From NCBI GenBank assembly GCA_046593355.1, contig JBKJNY010000090.1:57936-121935 (forward strand): a stretch of 64,000 bases of DNA. Reading direction: 5' to 3'. The notes below the pieces were generated by a model, which worked only from the letters and a program-made list of their open reading frames with translations, did not search any database and was not told the origin of the DNA. Position numbers and translations under genes: made by a program. This DNA comes from SXOA01 sp046593355 (GTDB taxonomy: Bacteria; Planctomycetota; Planctomycetia; Pirellulales; Pirellulaceae). This document shows, piece after piece, positions 19,126 through 27,882 of this stretch (positions are counted from its first letter, which is position 1; every line of letters begins with the position of its first letter).

Positions 19126-19508
19126 AGCTGCTTCTCGATACGCATATCTTCTTGTGGTACATCAGTGGCGATTCCAGGCTTGATGCGGGCTTGCAAAGCG
19201 AGATTCAAAGTTCCACGAATGAAGTGTTCCTGAGCGTGGCGTCGGTGTGGGAGGCCGTCATCAAATACGATCTGGGGAAGCTCCCTTTGCCAAGGCGTCC
19301 GGAAGAGTATTTGCCGCTGCAACGCGACGGCCATGGGATGGCCAGTCTTCCTATCGAAGAAGGGGCGATGCAGCATCTGGCCTCATTACCGCAACTTCAT
19401 CGCGATCCTTTTGATCGCGTGATGATTGCCCAGTCGCTGCAATACGACATGACTCTGGTCACGCTGGACGCCAATATTCGCGGCTATCCAATAAAGCTCT
19501 TGCCGTAG
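19122..19508 (+). CDS. PIN-domain toxin (VapC-like RNase)
   Basis: 128 aa. It shows the PIN signature LLLDTHIFLWY (D6), VWEAVIK (E44), HRDPFDRVMIAQ (D95, D98) and LVTLDANI (D116). These acidic residues bind Mg and cut RNA. Start ATG overlaps the antitoxin stop. The set of acidic residues looks complete, so the toxin is probably functional. Confidence 0.9.
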   Translation: MKLLLDTHIFLWYISGDSRLDAGLQSEIQSSTNEVFLSVASVWEAVIKYDLGKLPLPRRPEEYLPLQRDGHGMASLPIEEGAMQHLASLPQLHRDPFDRVMIAQSLQYDMTLVTLDANIRGYPIKLLP

Positions 19509-19525
19509 CGAACTCGCTCGGGACG

Positions 19526-20539
19526 CTACTCATTTCCCAGTTTCACCTCTTGATACCCGCTGGAATCCGCCGCTGCCCGGGCCAGGCCGCTGGTGTTGTT
19601 TTGCATGGTGATGTTGCCGAGGCGGTCGACGGCGATGATGCCGCCGTCCCCTTTTTTCAGGCGGGTGGTGAGGATGGCGTGGACGGCGTCCTTGAGTGTG
19701 TCCCCTTTGTACGCCAGCCGGGCGGAGATGTCGTAGGCGACGGCGTGGCGGATGTATTCCTCGCCGGTGCCGGTGCAGGAGACGGCGCAGGTGGCGTTGT
19801 CGGCGTAGGTGCCGGCTCCGATGAGGGGGGAATCGCCGACGCGGCCTGCCTTCTTGTTGGTCAGCCCCCCAGTGCTAGTCCCTGCCGCCAGATTGCCGTG
19901 GGAATCGAGCGCCGCACAGCCGACAGTCCCCTTGGGAGCCTCTTCGGATTTGGGTAAGGTCTTTTCAGCAGAACGCTTCTTTTGCAACTCATCGTACGCC
20001 TTCTGTGTGAAGTAGTACTGCTGGTCGACGCGGTCGACTTTCACTTCGTCGGCGAACTTCTCCGCGCCGTCGGCCACGAGCAGCACGTGCTTGGTTTTGG
20101 TCATCACGAGCCGGGCGAGCGAAATCGGATTCTTCACCGTCCGCACGCTGGCCACCGCGCCACAGGCTTTCGTCCGGCCGTCCATGATCGAGGCATCCAG
20201 CTCGTGCTTCCCTTCGGTGTTGAAGACGGCTCCTTTGCCGGCATTGAAGAGCGGATCGTCTTCGAGAAAACGAATGACCTTTTCCACTGCGTCCAGGCTG
20301 GTCCCACCCTTATCAAGCTCCTCCACGCCAATGTCCAGCGCCTTTTTCAAGGACGCCTCCAGTGCCGCCACTTCGGCCTTGGTCATTTTCGCCGGATCGG
20401 TGCCGGCTCCGCCGTGAATGACGATGGCGTAGCGCTTGGCAGCCGGTTGGGCGGGTTCATCGCCACAGGCCGGTGGCGAGCAGCGCGCGAGAAGGGCAAT
20501 GAAAACGGCAGCGCACGCGAAAGCAGTTCGCATGTTCAA
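19526..20539 (-). CDS. Isoaspartyl peptidase / L-asparaginase, exported
   Basis: 337 aa with a signal peptide (residues 1-27). Ntn-hydrolase of the plant-type asparaginase family: VIHGGAGT at 40-47, NAGKGAVFN at 99-107, self-cleavage and nucleophile threonine T205 in GTVGCAALD, and GDSPLIGAGTYAD after it. The precursor would cut itself before T205 into two subunits. It removes isoaspartyl residues from peptides and hydrolyses asparagine. Export suggests use of peptides in the periplasm. Confidence 0.92.
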   Translation of the reverse strand: MNMRTAFACAAVFIALLARCSPPACGDEPAQPAAKRYAIVIHGGAGTDPAKMTKAEVAALEASLKKALDIGVEELDKGGTSLDAVEKVIRFLEDDPLFNAGKGAVFNTEGKHELDASIMDGRTKACGAVASVRTVKNPISLARLVMTKTKHVLLVADGAEKFADEVKVDRVDQQYYFTQKAYDELQKKRSAEKTLPKSEEAPKGTVGCAALDSHGNLAAGTSTGGLTNKKAGRVGDSPLIGAGTYADNATCAVSCTGTGEEYIRHAVAYDISARLAYKGDTLKDAVHAILTTRLKKGDGGIIAVDRLGNITMQNNTSGLARAAADSSGYQEVKLGNE

Positions 20540-20622
20540 GATCCTCGGGCGGAATAGGAAGCGGAGATGGCCGCCCGCAGCTTACGCGGCGGGACTGGCC
20601 GTTGCCACCCGCGCACGAAAAA

Positions 20623-20660
20623 AGGTCAGGGCACACCGATCCTTCGTTGTGCCCTGACCT
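20623..20660 (-). terminator. Rho-independent terminator of the Cys-rich protein gene
   Basis: Perfect 13-base arms AGGTCAGGGCACA / TGTGCCCTGACCT with a 12-base loop; on the minus strand the stem is followed by six T. It is about 100 bases after the Cys-rich gene's stop. Confidence 0.88.
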
Positions 20661-20759
20661 CTATCCTGATACGAAGCAGATTGCGCCGCTCCGCTCTCCC
20701 GGTAGCGTTTGTATCGGCCAGTCCGGCCGACGGGCTTAAGCCGAAAATGCCGAAAGTTC

Positions 20760-21467
20760 CTACCGCTGAAGCGAGCTCTCCGGCCAGCGAAAGCCCCGCA
20801 ACCGGTGGCCGCGGGCGGCCTTTTCCGGCATGGGGGCGGGAGCTTCCACCTGGGGAGCATCGCCGCCGGCTTCCGGCATGGGGACTGGCGGGCCGTCGGC
20901 GGACGGAATCGCATCATACGAGCCCTTGCCGCCGACGTCGTAGCCGCAGCTAGGGGCCGCGCAACTGGGGGCGATGTCGCCGCACGACGAGCAACTGCCC
21001 TTCCAAATTTTGCCGCCGAAGTGCCAACCGTGGGCCCGCTTCAGCAGGCTGACATGTCCGCCGCATCCGCAAGACGCCTCTTGGCCGCAGGAATCGCACC
21101 CGCCGCAACCGTGCATTCCCCGGCAGCCGCCGCGCATGTGAATGGGGTGGCAGCGATGCGGCCGCTGTTCATAGCCATCCCACAGATGATTGACGCACGG
21201 GGGCGTGTAGTCGCAGGCTCCCGGCGAGTAAACGTAGCCGTTGCTGGTGCCGCTCCAGATATCCCCTGTCGCCAGCCGGTAGTGGACCGGCGCGTGCGGC
21301 GTGATGACTGCGGCGGGTGGAGCTTCGGCAGGCTCATCGGCCGCGAACCGCACCGGGGATACCGGCACTCTTTTCAGACGCGGCGCAGACGGCACGGGCT
21401 CCACGGCATTGACGAGGGCGGCACCGAAAACGGCGAGCAACAAAACGATCCATCCAGACCACTTCAT
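20760..21467 (-). CDS. Cys/His-rich secreted protein of unknown function
   Basis: 235 aa from ATG 21467 (MKWSGWIVLLLAVFGAALVNA, signal peptide), with GGAG seven bases upstream. The middle part is dense in Cys, His and Gly (RGGCRGMHGCGGCDSCGQ, then CGCGG, SCSSCGD, SCAAPSCGYD), the tail rich in Pro, Ala and Glu. I do not recognise the family. Cys spacing suggests disulfides or metal binding outside the cytoplasm. It has its own terminator and a small hairpin upstream of the ribosome site. Confidence 0.75.
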   Translation of the reverse strand: MKWSGWIVLLLAVFGAALVNAVEPVPSAPRLKRVPVSPVRFAADEPAEAPPAAVITPHAPVHYRLATGDIWSGTSNGYVYSPGACDYTPPCVNHLWDGYEQRPHRCHPIHMRGGCRGMHGCGGCDSCGQEASCGCGGHVSLLKRAHGWHFGGKIWKGSCSSCGDIAPSCAAPSCGYDVGGKGSYDAIPSADGPPVPMPEAGGDAPQVEAPAPMPEKAARGHRLRGFRWPESSLQR

Positions 21468-21486
21468 GTGATTCTCCTTCTTGTGG

Positions 21487-21512
21487 CACGCCCACGGCTT
21501 TGCCTGGGCGTG
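21487..21512. repeat. Hairpin CACGCCCA/TGGGCGTG upstream of the Cys-rich gene
   Basis: Perfect 8-base arms with a 10-base loop, about 20 bases upstream of the start codon of the Cys-rich gene on the minus strand. It could be a 5' leader structure or another short dispersed palindrome. Confidence 0.55.
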
Positions 21513-21730
21513 TACTTCCTTGGTGCGTGCAGGCCCGCGCGCGCCAAAGCATTGCGCGGATTCCTTGCCATGCGAAAACATGCCCGCGCTTTCACAGAGA
21601 GCAAATGACGGTGTTGATTTTTCGCAACATTTTTCCGGCTCCCCGTCGCTACAACCGGCAGCTTCGTTGCCTTTGCCCGCCAGCGCCATCTTCCGCTGAC
21701 GCGGGTGGCGGCTATTATCCGGTAGAGAGG

Positions 21731-22759
21731 ATGCTGCCGATTTTTCCCGAAATGCCGATTGCCGCCGCCCAGTTCGCCGCCTGGCGGGAAGCCGCCGCCG
21801 CGATTGCCGCTGCGCTGGCGGCCGGCTCCATTTTGCTGGGCCTGTGGAATTACCGCCCCGTGCTAGCGCAGACGACCCTCGTCTGGGCCGCCTGGTGGAG
21901 CGCCGCCGCTGCCGGCGCGATTGCCGGCGTGGAGCTGGCCCGAGCCGCATTCCCGCTGGCGGATTCCTGGCTGGCCCCGCTGCGGTTCTGCGCGGCGGCG
22001 CTGAGCTTTTGCCCGTTTGTTGCCGTGTTGGGGGCGAAGCGGCCGCAACATCTGGCGTGGAACTTCGTGGTCCTGTCGCTGTGGGGAATTGTCTCGCTGT
22101 CCGCGCTGACCGCGCTCGTGATGCAGCGGAGCGACCGGTTCATTCTGGGAGATGCCCGCGCCTGGCTGCTGTGGGTTCTTATCCTGATGGGACTCATCAA
22201 CTATCTGCCGACCCGCAATTGGCTCACTGCCCTATTGGTGGCGCTCGGGCAGGTCATCCTGTTCGCCCCTCATCTGCCGCTGTTGCGGGGCAACCTGTGG
22301 CTGGCGAATCTGCCGGCGGATCCCAGCCTCGCGCTGTTTGTGTTGGCCATAGCCGTGGCCGTAACCGACACCAGCCTGAAGCGCAAGCGAAGGACAGTGC
22401 GTCCACGCGATTCGGTCACTACCGCTTTCGGACGTAAGCATGAGCAGCGTTTTCCTTCGCTGGCGCTTCAGGCTGGTGTCGAACCGGTGCCAGCGAGTAA
22501 TTCCTCGGATGCTTTCGACCGGCTGTGGCTCGACTTCCGCGATTCCTTCGGCCTGCTGTGGGGACTGCGATTGCAAGAGCGGGTCAATGCGGCCTCGACT
22601 GCCGCGAAGTGGGAAGTTGAATTGCAGTGGCAAGGTTTCGGCCCCAAGGGGATTCCTGCGAAGCATCGCGAGGCGTTGCGCCAGGCCATGACCGGCCTGC
22701 TCCGCCGTTTTGTGTCCCACGAGTGGATTGCGGCCCGGCTGGAGAAGAACATAGACTGA
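21731..22759 (+). CDS. Polytopic membrane protein carrying an in-frame repeat insert
   Basis: 342 aa from ATG 21731 with GAGAGG directly upstream. Six to seven hydrophobic helices fill residues 10-215 (AAIAAALAAGSILLGLWNY, WWSAAAAGAIAGVELA, LLWVLILMGLINYLPT, LALFVLAIAVAV). The cytoplasmic tail DAFDRLWLDFRDSFGLLWGL looks like a normal folded domain. Between helix block and tail, residues of about 213-250 are encoded by a family A palindrome and are basic and low in sense (SLKRKRR, then SLALQAGV). Function unknown. The GAF-SpoIIE gene follows 47 bases later on the same strand. Confidence 0.75.
   Translation: MLPIFPEMPIAAAQFAAWREAAAAIAAALAAGSILLGLWNYRPVLAQTTLVWAAWWSAAAAGAIAGVELARAAFPLADSWLAPLRFCAAALSFCPFVAVLGAKRPQHLAWNFVVLSLWGIVSLSALTALVMQRSDRFILGDARAWLLWVLILMGLINYLPTRNWLTALLVALGQVILFAPHLPLLRGNLWLANLPADPSLALFVLAIAVAVTDTSLKRKRRTVRPRDSVTTAFGRKHEQRFPSLALQAGVEPVPASNSSDAFDRLWLDFRDSFGLLWGLRLQERVNAASTAAKWEVELQWQGFGPKGIPAKHREALRQAMTGLLRRFVSHEWIAARLEKNID
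22366..22481. repeat. Family A palindromic repeat, copy 2, inside a coding frame
   Basis: Starts CGACACCAGCCTGAAGCGCA and ends with its near reverse complement, about 116 bases. It is read through in frame within the membrane-protein gene. Its right arm plus inner flank (TTTTCC and GAGCAGCG) matches copy 4-left at 47.8 kb in reverse. Confidence 0.88.
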
Positions 22760-22806
22760 GGCGAGCGCCGCGTGGACGCGGCGGCTAAGCTCAAGACAGG
22801 TGAATC

Positions 22807-24099
22807 ATGCCGCTCGCAAAAGATCCGCTCGTCTTCATGCTCTCTCCCGAGCGAATTTGCCATAGCCTGCCGGGGCTCAATCGCCTGTTGGAAGTCACGC
22901 GGGTTCTGGCCCTGGAAATTGACCTGGCCCGAGCGCTGGACGCGATCGTGAAGGAGGCCAGCCACGCCCTGGAGTGCGATCGGGCCCTGCTTTATCAGTA
23001 CGACCCCAAACGGGAAACACTCTTCACCACGGCCGGCACCGATGTCCCCGTCCACTTGAGGATCGACCAGGGAATCCCCGGCTTCGTCGCCCGCCAGCGA
23101 CAGATCGTCAACGTGCCCGATACGGCCGCGGAACCCCGCTGGGACAGCACCTACGACAAAGCCGCCGGCTACCGCACAAAAACCATCCTCGCCGTCCCGC
23201 TGGTCGCCGCGCGGGATGGTCTGCTGCTGGGCGTCTTGGAGATGCTCAACAACCAAGGAGGGCCCTTCGACGCCGATGACGAAAGCCTGGCCATCGCCTT
23301 CAGCAATCACGCCGCGGCGGCCCTCGACCGCTCGCGCCTGGTGGAGGAGCTCCAGCGCCGCAAGGAGCTCGAAGCGTCGCTCAACATCGCCCGCGAAGTC
23401 CAGCGGCGGTTCATGCCCAGCCAAATGCCGAAAATCCCCGGCTACGAAGCGGCAACCTGGTGGTTCCCCAACGAGGCGGTCGGCGGCGACTACTGCGACG
23501 TGATTCCGCTCGAGGGAGGCCGCACCGCGCTGTGCATCGCCGACGTCTGCGGGCATGGTCTCGGCCCCAGCCTGCTGATGGCTTCGGTGCGGGCGTCGCT
23601 CCGCACGCTGCTGTTGCGTGAATCCTCTCCGCAAGTGCTGCTGGAGTCGGTCGGCCGCGCGCTGGTGGACGACTTCCAGAACGGCGCTTTCGTCACGATG
23701 GTCCTGGCGATGCTGGACCCCCTTAGCCATCAAGTCCACTTCGCCAACGCCGGCCATGCTCCGGCCTTCCTCTATCGGGCGCAGGACCGGTCGTTTGTCG
23801 AGCTCGAATCCACCGGCCTGCCGGTGGGAGTCATCGACCCGCCGGATTGCCCGCTCGGCCCGGTGCTGAATATGTTGCCGGGGGACATCCTCGTGCTCGG
23901 CACCGACGGCATCGTCGAATCGATGGATCAGCGGGGGACGCAGTTCGGCAACGAGCGCCTGCAAGAGTGCATCGTCAAGGGTACCGGCGGCCCGCTACCG
24001 GAACTGGTGCGGAACATCGGCCGGGCGGTGGAGCTGCATTACGTGGGGGACAGCCCGCCGGATGATCTCACGCTACTTGCCGTGCGCAGGGACGTGTAG
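22807..24099 (+). CDS. GAF-SpoIIE (PP2C-type) serine phosphatase
   Basis: 430 aa, ATG 22807 preceded by AGGTGA. Residues 40-178 are a GAF domain; residues of about 190-210 are the helical linker SLNIAREVQRRFMPSQMP; 215-428 is the SpoIIE/RsbU-type PP2C phosphatase with metal-binding acids in GGDYCDV (227-232), IADVCGHG (245-251), LVLGTDGIVE and DDLTLLAVR. Such proteins dephosphorylate anti-anti-sigma factors or other phosphoproteins on a small-molecule signal. No partner anti-sigma gene is adjacent. Confidence 0.92.
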   Translation: MPLAKDPLVFMLSPERICHSLPGLNRLLEVTRVLALEIDLARALDAIVKEASHALECDRALLYQYDPKRETLFTTAGTDVPVHLRIDQGIPGFVARQRQIVNVPDTAAEPRWDSTYDKAAGYRTKTILAVPLVAARDGLLLGVLEMLNNQGGPFDADDESLAIAFSNHAAAALDRSRLVEELQRRKELEASLNIAREVQRRFMPSQMPKIPGYEAATWWFPNEAVGGDYCDVIPLEGGRTALCIADVCGHGLGPSLLMASVRASLRTLLLRESSPQVLLESVGRALVDDFQNGAFVTMVLAMLDPLSHQVHFANAGHAPAFLYRAQDRSFVELESTGLPVGVIDPPDCPLGPVLNMLPGDILVLGTDGIVESMDQRGTQFGNERLQECIVKGTGGPLPELVRNIGRAVELHYVGDSPPDDLTLLAVRRDV

Positions 24100-24100
24100 C

Positions 24101-24172
24101 GGGGTCGGGAGTCTTAGGCGTCATAGACTCTCCGTCTTGAATGATCATCGACGCCTAAGACTCCCGACCCCC
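24101..24172. repeat. Palindrome GGGGTCGGGAGTCTTAGGCG
   Basis: Arms of about 22 bases, almost perfect, with a 26-base centre. It begins right after the stop codon of the phosphatase gene and ends 14 bases before the next start. The core GGGGTCGGGAG also appears in the palindrome near 60.8 kb. Confidence 0.85.
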
Positions 24173-24186
24173 TGACGTCGCCTCCT

Positions 24187-25488
24187 ATGTTGACGCTCGC
24201 TACTATCGACGATTTACGGATCGACGACCGCTACAAGGGAATTCCCGGAGGCACACCTCCCTTTCCCTTGAAGGAACTGGCCAATCGCGGCTGGAATTTG
24301 CTGCGGGGAGATGTTCCGCTGCCGCTGGCGGTGCTCAAGGAGTCGGCACTGACGCACAATCGCCGCTGGATGCAGAAGTTCCTCGCGCTGTCGGGTGCCC
24401 AGTTCGCGCCGCATGGCAAAACAACGATGGCCCCGCAGCTCTTTCAGATGCAACTGGAGGATGGGGCCTGGGGAATCACGTTGGCCACGATGCAGCAGGT
24501 GCAAGTGGCCCGGCGGTTTGGCTGCTCGCGGATTCTGCTGGCGAATGAGCTGGTGGACCCGCGAGCCATCGACTACATCATCGTTGAACTCGCCCGCGAT
24601 GAAGGTTTTGAGTTCCTCTGTCTCGTCGACTCCATCGCCGGCGTGGAGGCTCTCGCTGCTGCGGTGAAGAAGCATGACCTGCGGCGACCGCTGGAAGTGC
24701 TCCTCGAAGGGGGTCTCGACGGAGGACGCACCGGCTGCCGGACCATCACCGAAGCGATGGAAGTCGCCCGAGCGGTCAAGCAACATTCACCCTCACTTGC
24801 CTTACGCGGCGTCGAAGGCTTCGAAGGAATCATCGCGGAGGCCACGCCGCAAGCGTCGGCCGCAAGAGTGCGGGAGTTCCTGGGATTTCTGCTGGAAACC
24901 GCCCGCCGCTGCGAGGAAGAAAGCCTGTTTGCCGCCGGAAAGGTCATCATCAGCGCCGGCGGCAGCGAGTATTTTGACCTCGTGGCTGAGATTCTCCCGA
25001 AGAGCGGACTGACGCGCGAGACGCAAATCATCATCCGCAGCGGCTGTTATCTGACGCATGACAGCGACCTGTTCATGGACCTCCACCGAAAGCTGGAAGA
25101 GCGAACGCCGGCTGCAAAGGACCTCGGCGCTCCTCCGCAAGCAGCGCTCGAAATCTGGTGCCACGTCCTCTCCCGCCCCGAACCGACCCGCGCCATCCTG
25201 GGCCTGGGCAAGCGCGACGCCGGCCACGATGCCCGTCTGCCGCTACCCATCCTTTGGTATCGGCCAGGCTTGCACAATGCTCCTCAGCCAATGCCTCTTG
25301 GCCATAGCACCTTCAAGCTCCACGATCAGCACGCGCTATTAAACATTCCAGAAAGCTCGCCGCTCCAGATTGGCGACCTCGTCGCCTGCGGCATCTCGCA
25401 CCCCTGCACCACCTTCGACAAATGGCGGCTCCTGGCGGTGGCGGATGAACAGTACAACATTACCGGCGGGGTGCATACGTTCTTTTGA
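24187..25488 (+). CDS. PLP-dependent D-threonine aldolase / D-serine dehydratase-like enzyme
   Basis: 433 aa. Fold-type III (alanine racemase N-terminal) PLP enzyme: the lysine in FAPHGKTTMAP (K78) should bind PLP, and the C-terminal ISHPCTTFDKW (H405, C407) matches the zinc site of D-threonine aldolase/DSD1-like proteins. Such proteins are often annotated as amino acid deaminases. It would act on a D-amino or hydroxyamino acid in the cytoplasm; which one is not predictable. Confidence 0.87.
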   Translation: MLTLATIDDLRIDDRYKGIPGGTPPFPLKELANRGWNLLRGDVPLPLAVLKESALTHNRRWMQKFLALSGAQFAPHGKTTMAPQLFQMQLEDGAWGITLATMQQVQVARRFGCSRILLANELVDPRAIDYIIVELARDEGFEFLCLVDSIAGVEALAAAVKKHDLRRPLEVLLEGGLDGGRTGCRTITEAMEVARAVKQHSPSLALRGVEGFEGIIAEATPQASAARVREFLGFLLETARRCEEESLFAAGKVIISAGGSEYFDLVAEILPKSGLTRETQIIIRSGCYLTHDSDLFMDLHRKLEERTPAAKDLGAPPQAALEIWCHVLSRPEPTRAILGLGKRDAGHDARLPLPILWYRPGLHNAPQPMPLGHSTFKLHDQHALLNIPESSPLQIGDLVACGISHPCTTFDKWRLLAVADEQYNITGGVHTFF

Positions 25489-25491
25489 GCC

Positions 25492-25644
25492 TTACTGCCG
25501 CCGGTCATCCCGGTTGCGATTCGAGGCCACGACGGCAAGGATTGCCACGACAATTCCCACCGGCAATACCACGACCAAGAGACCAATAATCAAGAGGACA
25601 ATGAGCTCCGTCTGACCAATCCCAAAGACGGCGAGCAGCGACAT
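25492..25644 (-). CDS. Small membrane protein resembling a TatA N-terminus
   Basis: 50 aa from ATG 25644 with a GGGG run eleven bases before it. MSLLAVFGIGQTELIVLLIIGLLVVVLP recalls the TatA/MttA membrane helix with its conserved FG and polar residue, but no amphipathic helix follows; instead a second hydrophobic stretch (VGIVVAILAVVAS) and a charged tail. Function unknown; a Tat role is doubtful. It is convergent with the PLP-enzyme gene, the stops almost touching. Confidence 0.6.
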   Translation of the reverse strand: MSLLAVFGIGQTELIVLLIIGLLVVVLPVGIVVAILAVVASNRNRDDRRQ

Positions 25645-25734
25645 TTTATTTACCCCTTTGAATGACAGTCGTGTTGAGATTCTTTCAGCCACATTCTAAA
25701 CCGGCAAGACGCAACCAAACCAGAGAAATCCCCC

Positions 25735-26205
25735 ATGCCCAAATACTGGCTCCTCAAAACCGAGCCCGAGTCGTTCTCGATTCAGGACCTGGCGAAGGCC
25801 CCCAAGAAGACCACCTGCTGGGACGGAGTGCGGAACTATCAGGCCCGCAACTATCTGCGGGACGACATGAAAATCGGCGACGGAGTGCTGTTCTATCACA
25901 GTAGCGCCAATCCCCCGGCGATCGTGGGAACGGCCAAGGTCGTCAAGGAAGGCTATCCCGACCCCACCGCTTGGGATCCCAACGACCACCACTACGACCC
26001 GGCCGCTTCCCTCGAAAACCCGCGGTGGAGCATGGTCGATATCCAGTTGGTCCAGATCTTCAAAATGCCGCTTTCGCTGGAGGAACTTCGGAAGATACCG
26101 GCTCTCAAGAAGATGGAGCTGCTTCGCAAAGGCTCGCGCCTCTCCGTCCAGCCGGCGACGCAGGAGGAGTTTGAGACGGTGCTGAAGCTGGCAACACCAG
26201 CCTGA
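25735..26205 (+). CDS. EVE domain protein
   Basis: 156 aa: MPKYWLLKTEPESFSIQDLA and TCWDGVRNYQARNYLRDDMK are the classic EVE (PUA-like) signature, close to THYN1. EVE domains bind modified bases in DNA or RNA. Nothing nearby links it to a restriction system. The last three codons and the TGA stop lie inside a family A palindrome, so the C-terminal TPA was probably supplied by the repeat. Confidence 0.92.
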   Translation: MPKYWLLKTEPESFSIQDLAKAPKKTTCWDGVRNYQARNYLRDDMKIGDGVLFYHSSANPPAIVGTAKVVKEGYPDPTAWDPNDHHYDPAASLENPRWSMVDIQLVQIFKMPLSLEELRKIPALKKMELLRKGSRLSVQPATQEEFETVLKLATPA

Positions 26206-26273
26206 CGCGCAAGCGAAGGAAAGCGCCGCTCGCATGGCCGCGCTGTCCTTCGCTTGCGCGTCAGGCTGGTGTC
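26194..26273. repeat. Family A palindromic repeat, copy 3
   Basis: Arms ACACCAGCCTGACGCGCAAG and reverse complement, nearly perfect over about 32 bases, small centre. It lies between the convergent EVE and MATE genes, ends about 10 bases from the MATE stop and contains the EVE stop codon. A terminator role for both genes is plausible. Confidence 0.88.
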
Positions 26274-26282
26274 GGCAGGCCC

Positions 26283-27695
26283 CTACGGCAGCACCTCCTG
26301 CTCAATTACCCGCATCGCTTTCCAATGCCCCTGCAAAAATCGAATCAAATACACGACCGCCAGCGTGCAGAGCCACGCCGTCAGCACCCACCACCAGCCG
26401 AACAATCCCCACTGGCCATAGACCTGTCCCAACCGGCCGATGGTCACGAACACCAGCGAAATCGTGGTCGTGGCGATCAGGATGAAAAACGTGTCCCCGG
26501 CTCCTTTCAAGGCACCCACGAAGATGAGCTGCATGGCGTCGAAGATGCAGTAGGCGGTGACGAACCGCAGCAGGATGATCGTCAAGTCGCGGATGCGGCC
26601 GAATTCCGCTTCTTGGGCGAATGCGCCGTGAGCGAGCAGGAAGAGTTCGGGCACCAAGAGATACGCCAGGCCGAACAGGCTGGTATAGAACAGCGAAATG
26701 ACGAGCGACGTCCAGGTCGCGCGGGCTGCCAGCTCCGGCCGGTTCTCGCCCAGCTTTTGCCCGACCAGCGTGGAGACCGCGATGCTCACGCCGAAAATCG
26801 GAATGAAGGCGATCGAGTTCACGTTGAACGCCAGTCCCGTCGCCGCTCCTTCCGCATTGCCGATCTCCGCGACGAAGTGCGTGAGCAGCGTGAACGATGC
26901 CGCTTCCACCAGCATGGGCAGGCCGCCGGGAGCGCCGAACCGGAGCAGCCGCCAGAAGAGTGGAGCGTCGAACCGGTTGCCGCTCGTCAGGCCGTGCAGC
27001 TCGCGGTCCGGTGAGAGCCGCATCAGGACCATGAACGCCGCCACGTTGAACCAGTTCGCTGCCGCCGTGGCGATGGCGGCTCCCTTGATTCCCATCTCCG
27101 GAAATCCCAGCGCCCCGAAGATGAGCAGGTAATCCCCCACGACGTTGACGAGCGTGCCGCCAATCTGCACCAGCATCACGACGCGCGTCATTCCGCGACC
27201 GGTGTAGTAGGCGGAGAGTGCGTTGCCAATCACCACCGCTCCCGCGCCAAACGCCAGGTACTGAAAATAATCGGTCTCCAGCTTTGCCAGCCGCGGGTTG
27301 GCCGAGCCGGCGAACAGATACGGCGCGAGTGGAATGGCCAGGAGGAACAGCGGCGTGCATATCCAGCCGAGGCGCACTCCCTGAGCCACCGCCAGGCCAA
27401 TCCGCTCCGGCTTGCCCGCCCCGTGATACTGGGCCACGAACGTATTGACGAACGAGGCAATCCCCCCCGGCAGGCAGATCAGCGTCCAGTGAGCCATCCC
27501 CGCGGGCAGGGCGGCAGCCATCTCCGGCAGCTCCGCGGAGGAATGCCACATCAGGAACATCCGGTCCACGAACCACTGGATGGACCAGAACATCGTCGAG
27601 ACGACGAGCGGCAGCGCAATCGCCAGCACCTCCCGCCCGCCGCAGGGGCGCGACCACCAGTTTCCGCGCTCCTCGGCCGCCGCTTTTTCGGTCAT
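26283..27695 (-). CDS. MATE family multidrug/Na+ exporter
   Basis: 470 aa from ATG 27695; the open frame further up lacks sense. Twelve hydrophobic helices in two similar halves (LAIALPLVVSTMFWSIQWFVDRMF at the start; PGGLPMLVEAASFTLLTHFV opening the second half). The pattern fits DinF/NorM-like MATE transporters that expel cationic drugs in exchange for Na+ or H+. Substrate unknown. Divergent from the deiodinase-like gene. Confidence 0.9.
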   Translation of the reverse strand: MTEKAAAEERGNWWSRPCGGREVLAIALPLVVSTMFWSIQWFVDRMFLMWHSSAELPEMAAALPAGMAHWTLICLPGGIASFVNTFVAQYHGAGKPERIGLAVAQGVRLGWICTPLFLLAIPLAPYLFAGSANPRLAKLETDYFQYLAFGAGAVVIGNALSAYYTGRGMTRVVMLVQIGGTLVNVVGDYLLIFGALGFPEMGIKGAAIATAAANWFNVAAFMVLMRLSPDRELHGLTSGNRFDAPLFWRLLRFGAPGGLPMLVEAASFTLLTHFVAEIGNAEGAATGLAFNVNSIAFIPIFGVSIAVSTLVGQKLGENRPELAARATWTSLVISLFYTSLFGLAYLLVPELFLLAHGAFAQEAEFGRIRDLTIILLRFVTAYCIFDAMQLIFVGALKGAGDTFFILIATTTISLVFVTIGRLGQVYGQWGLFGWWWVLTAWLCTLAVVYLIRFLQGHWKAMRVIEQEVLP

Positions 27696-27882
27696 TACCA
27701 GGCTCGTCACGAGTTGAATCCTTGCAGCATAGCCGGGAGAGGAAATAGGGGGGAGACGGCCGCGCACGGGGACCTTCGGCCGATGGCATGGGTTCGCGGA
27801 AGAGAGGCGAACTTTCCAATGGGTTCGCGCGTAGGAGCTATAATTAATCTCCACCTCAAGTTCCGTTGCCGCGAGCACACCC

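Noticed and set aside
25492..25644. tatA gene
   Set aside because: The first helix is TatA-like but the amphipathic helix and charged tail of TatA are absent.
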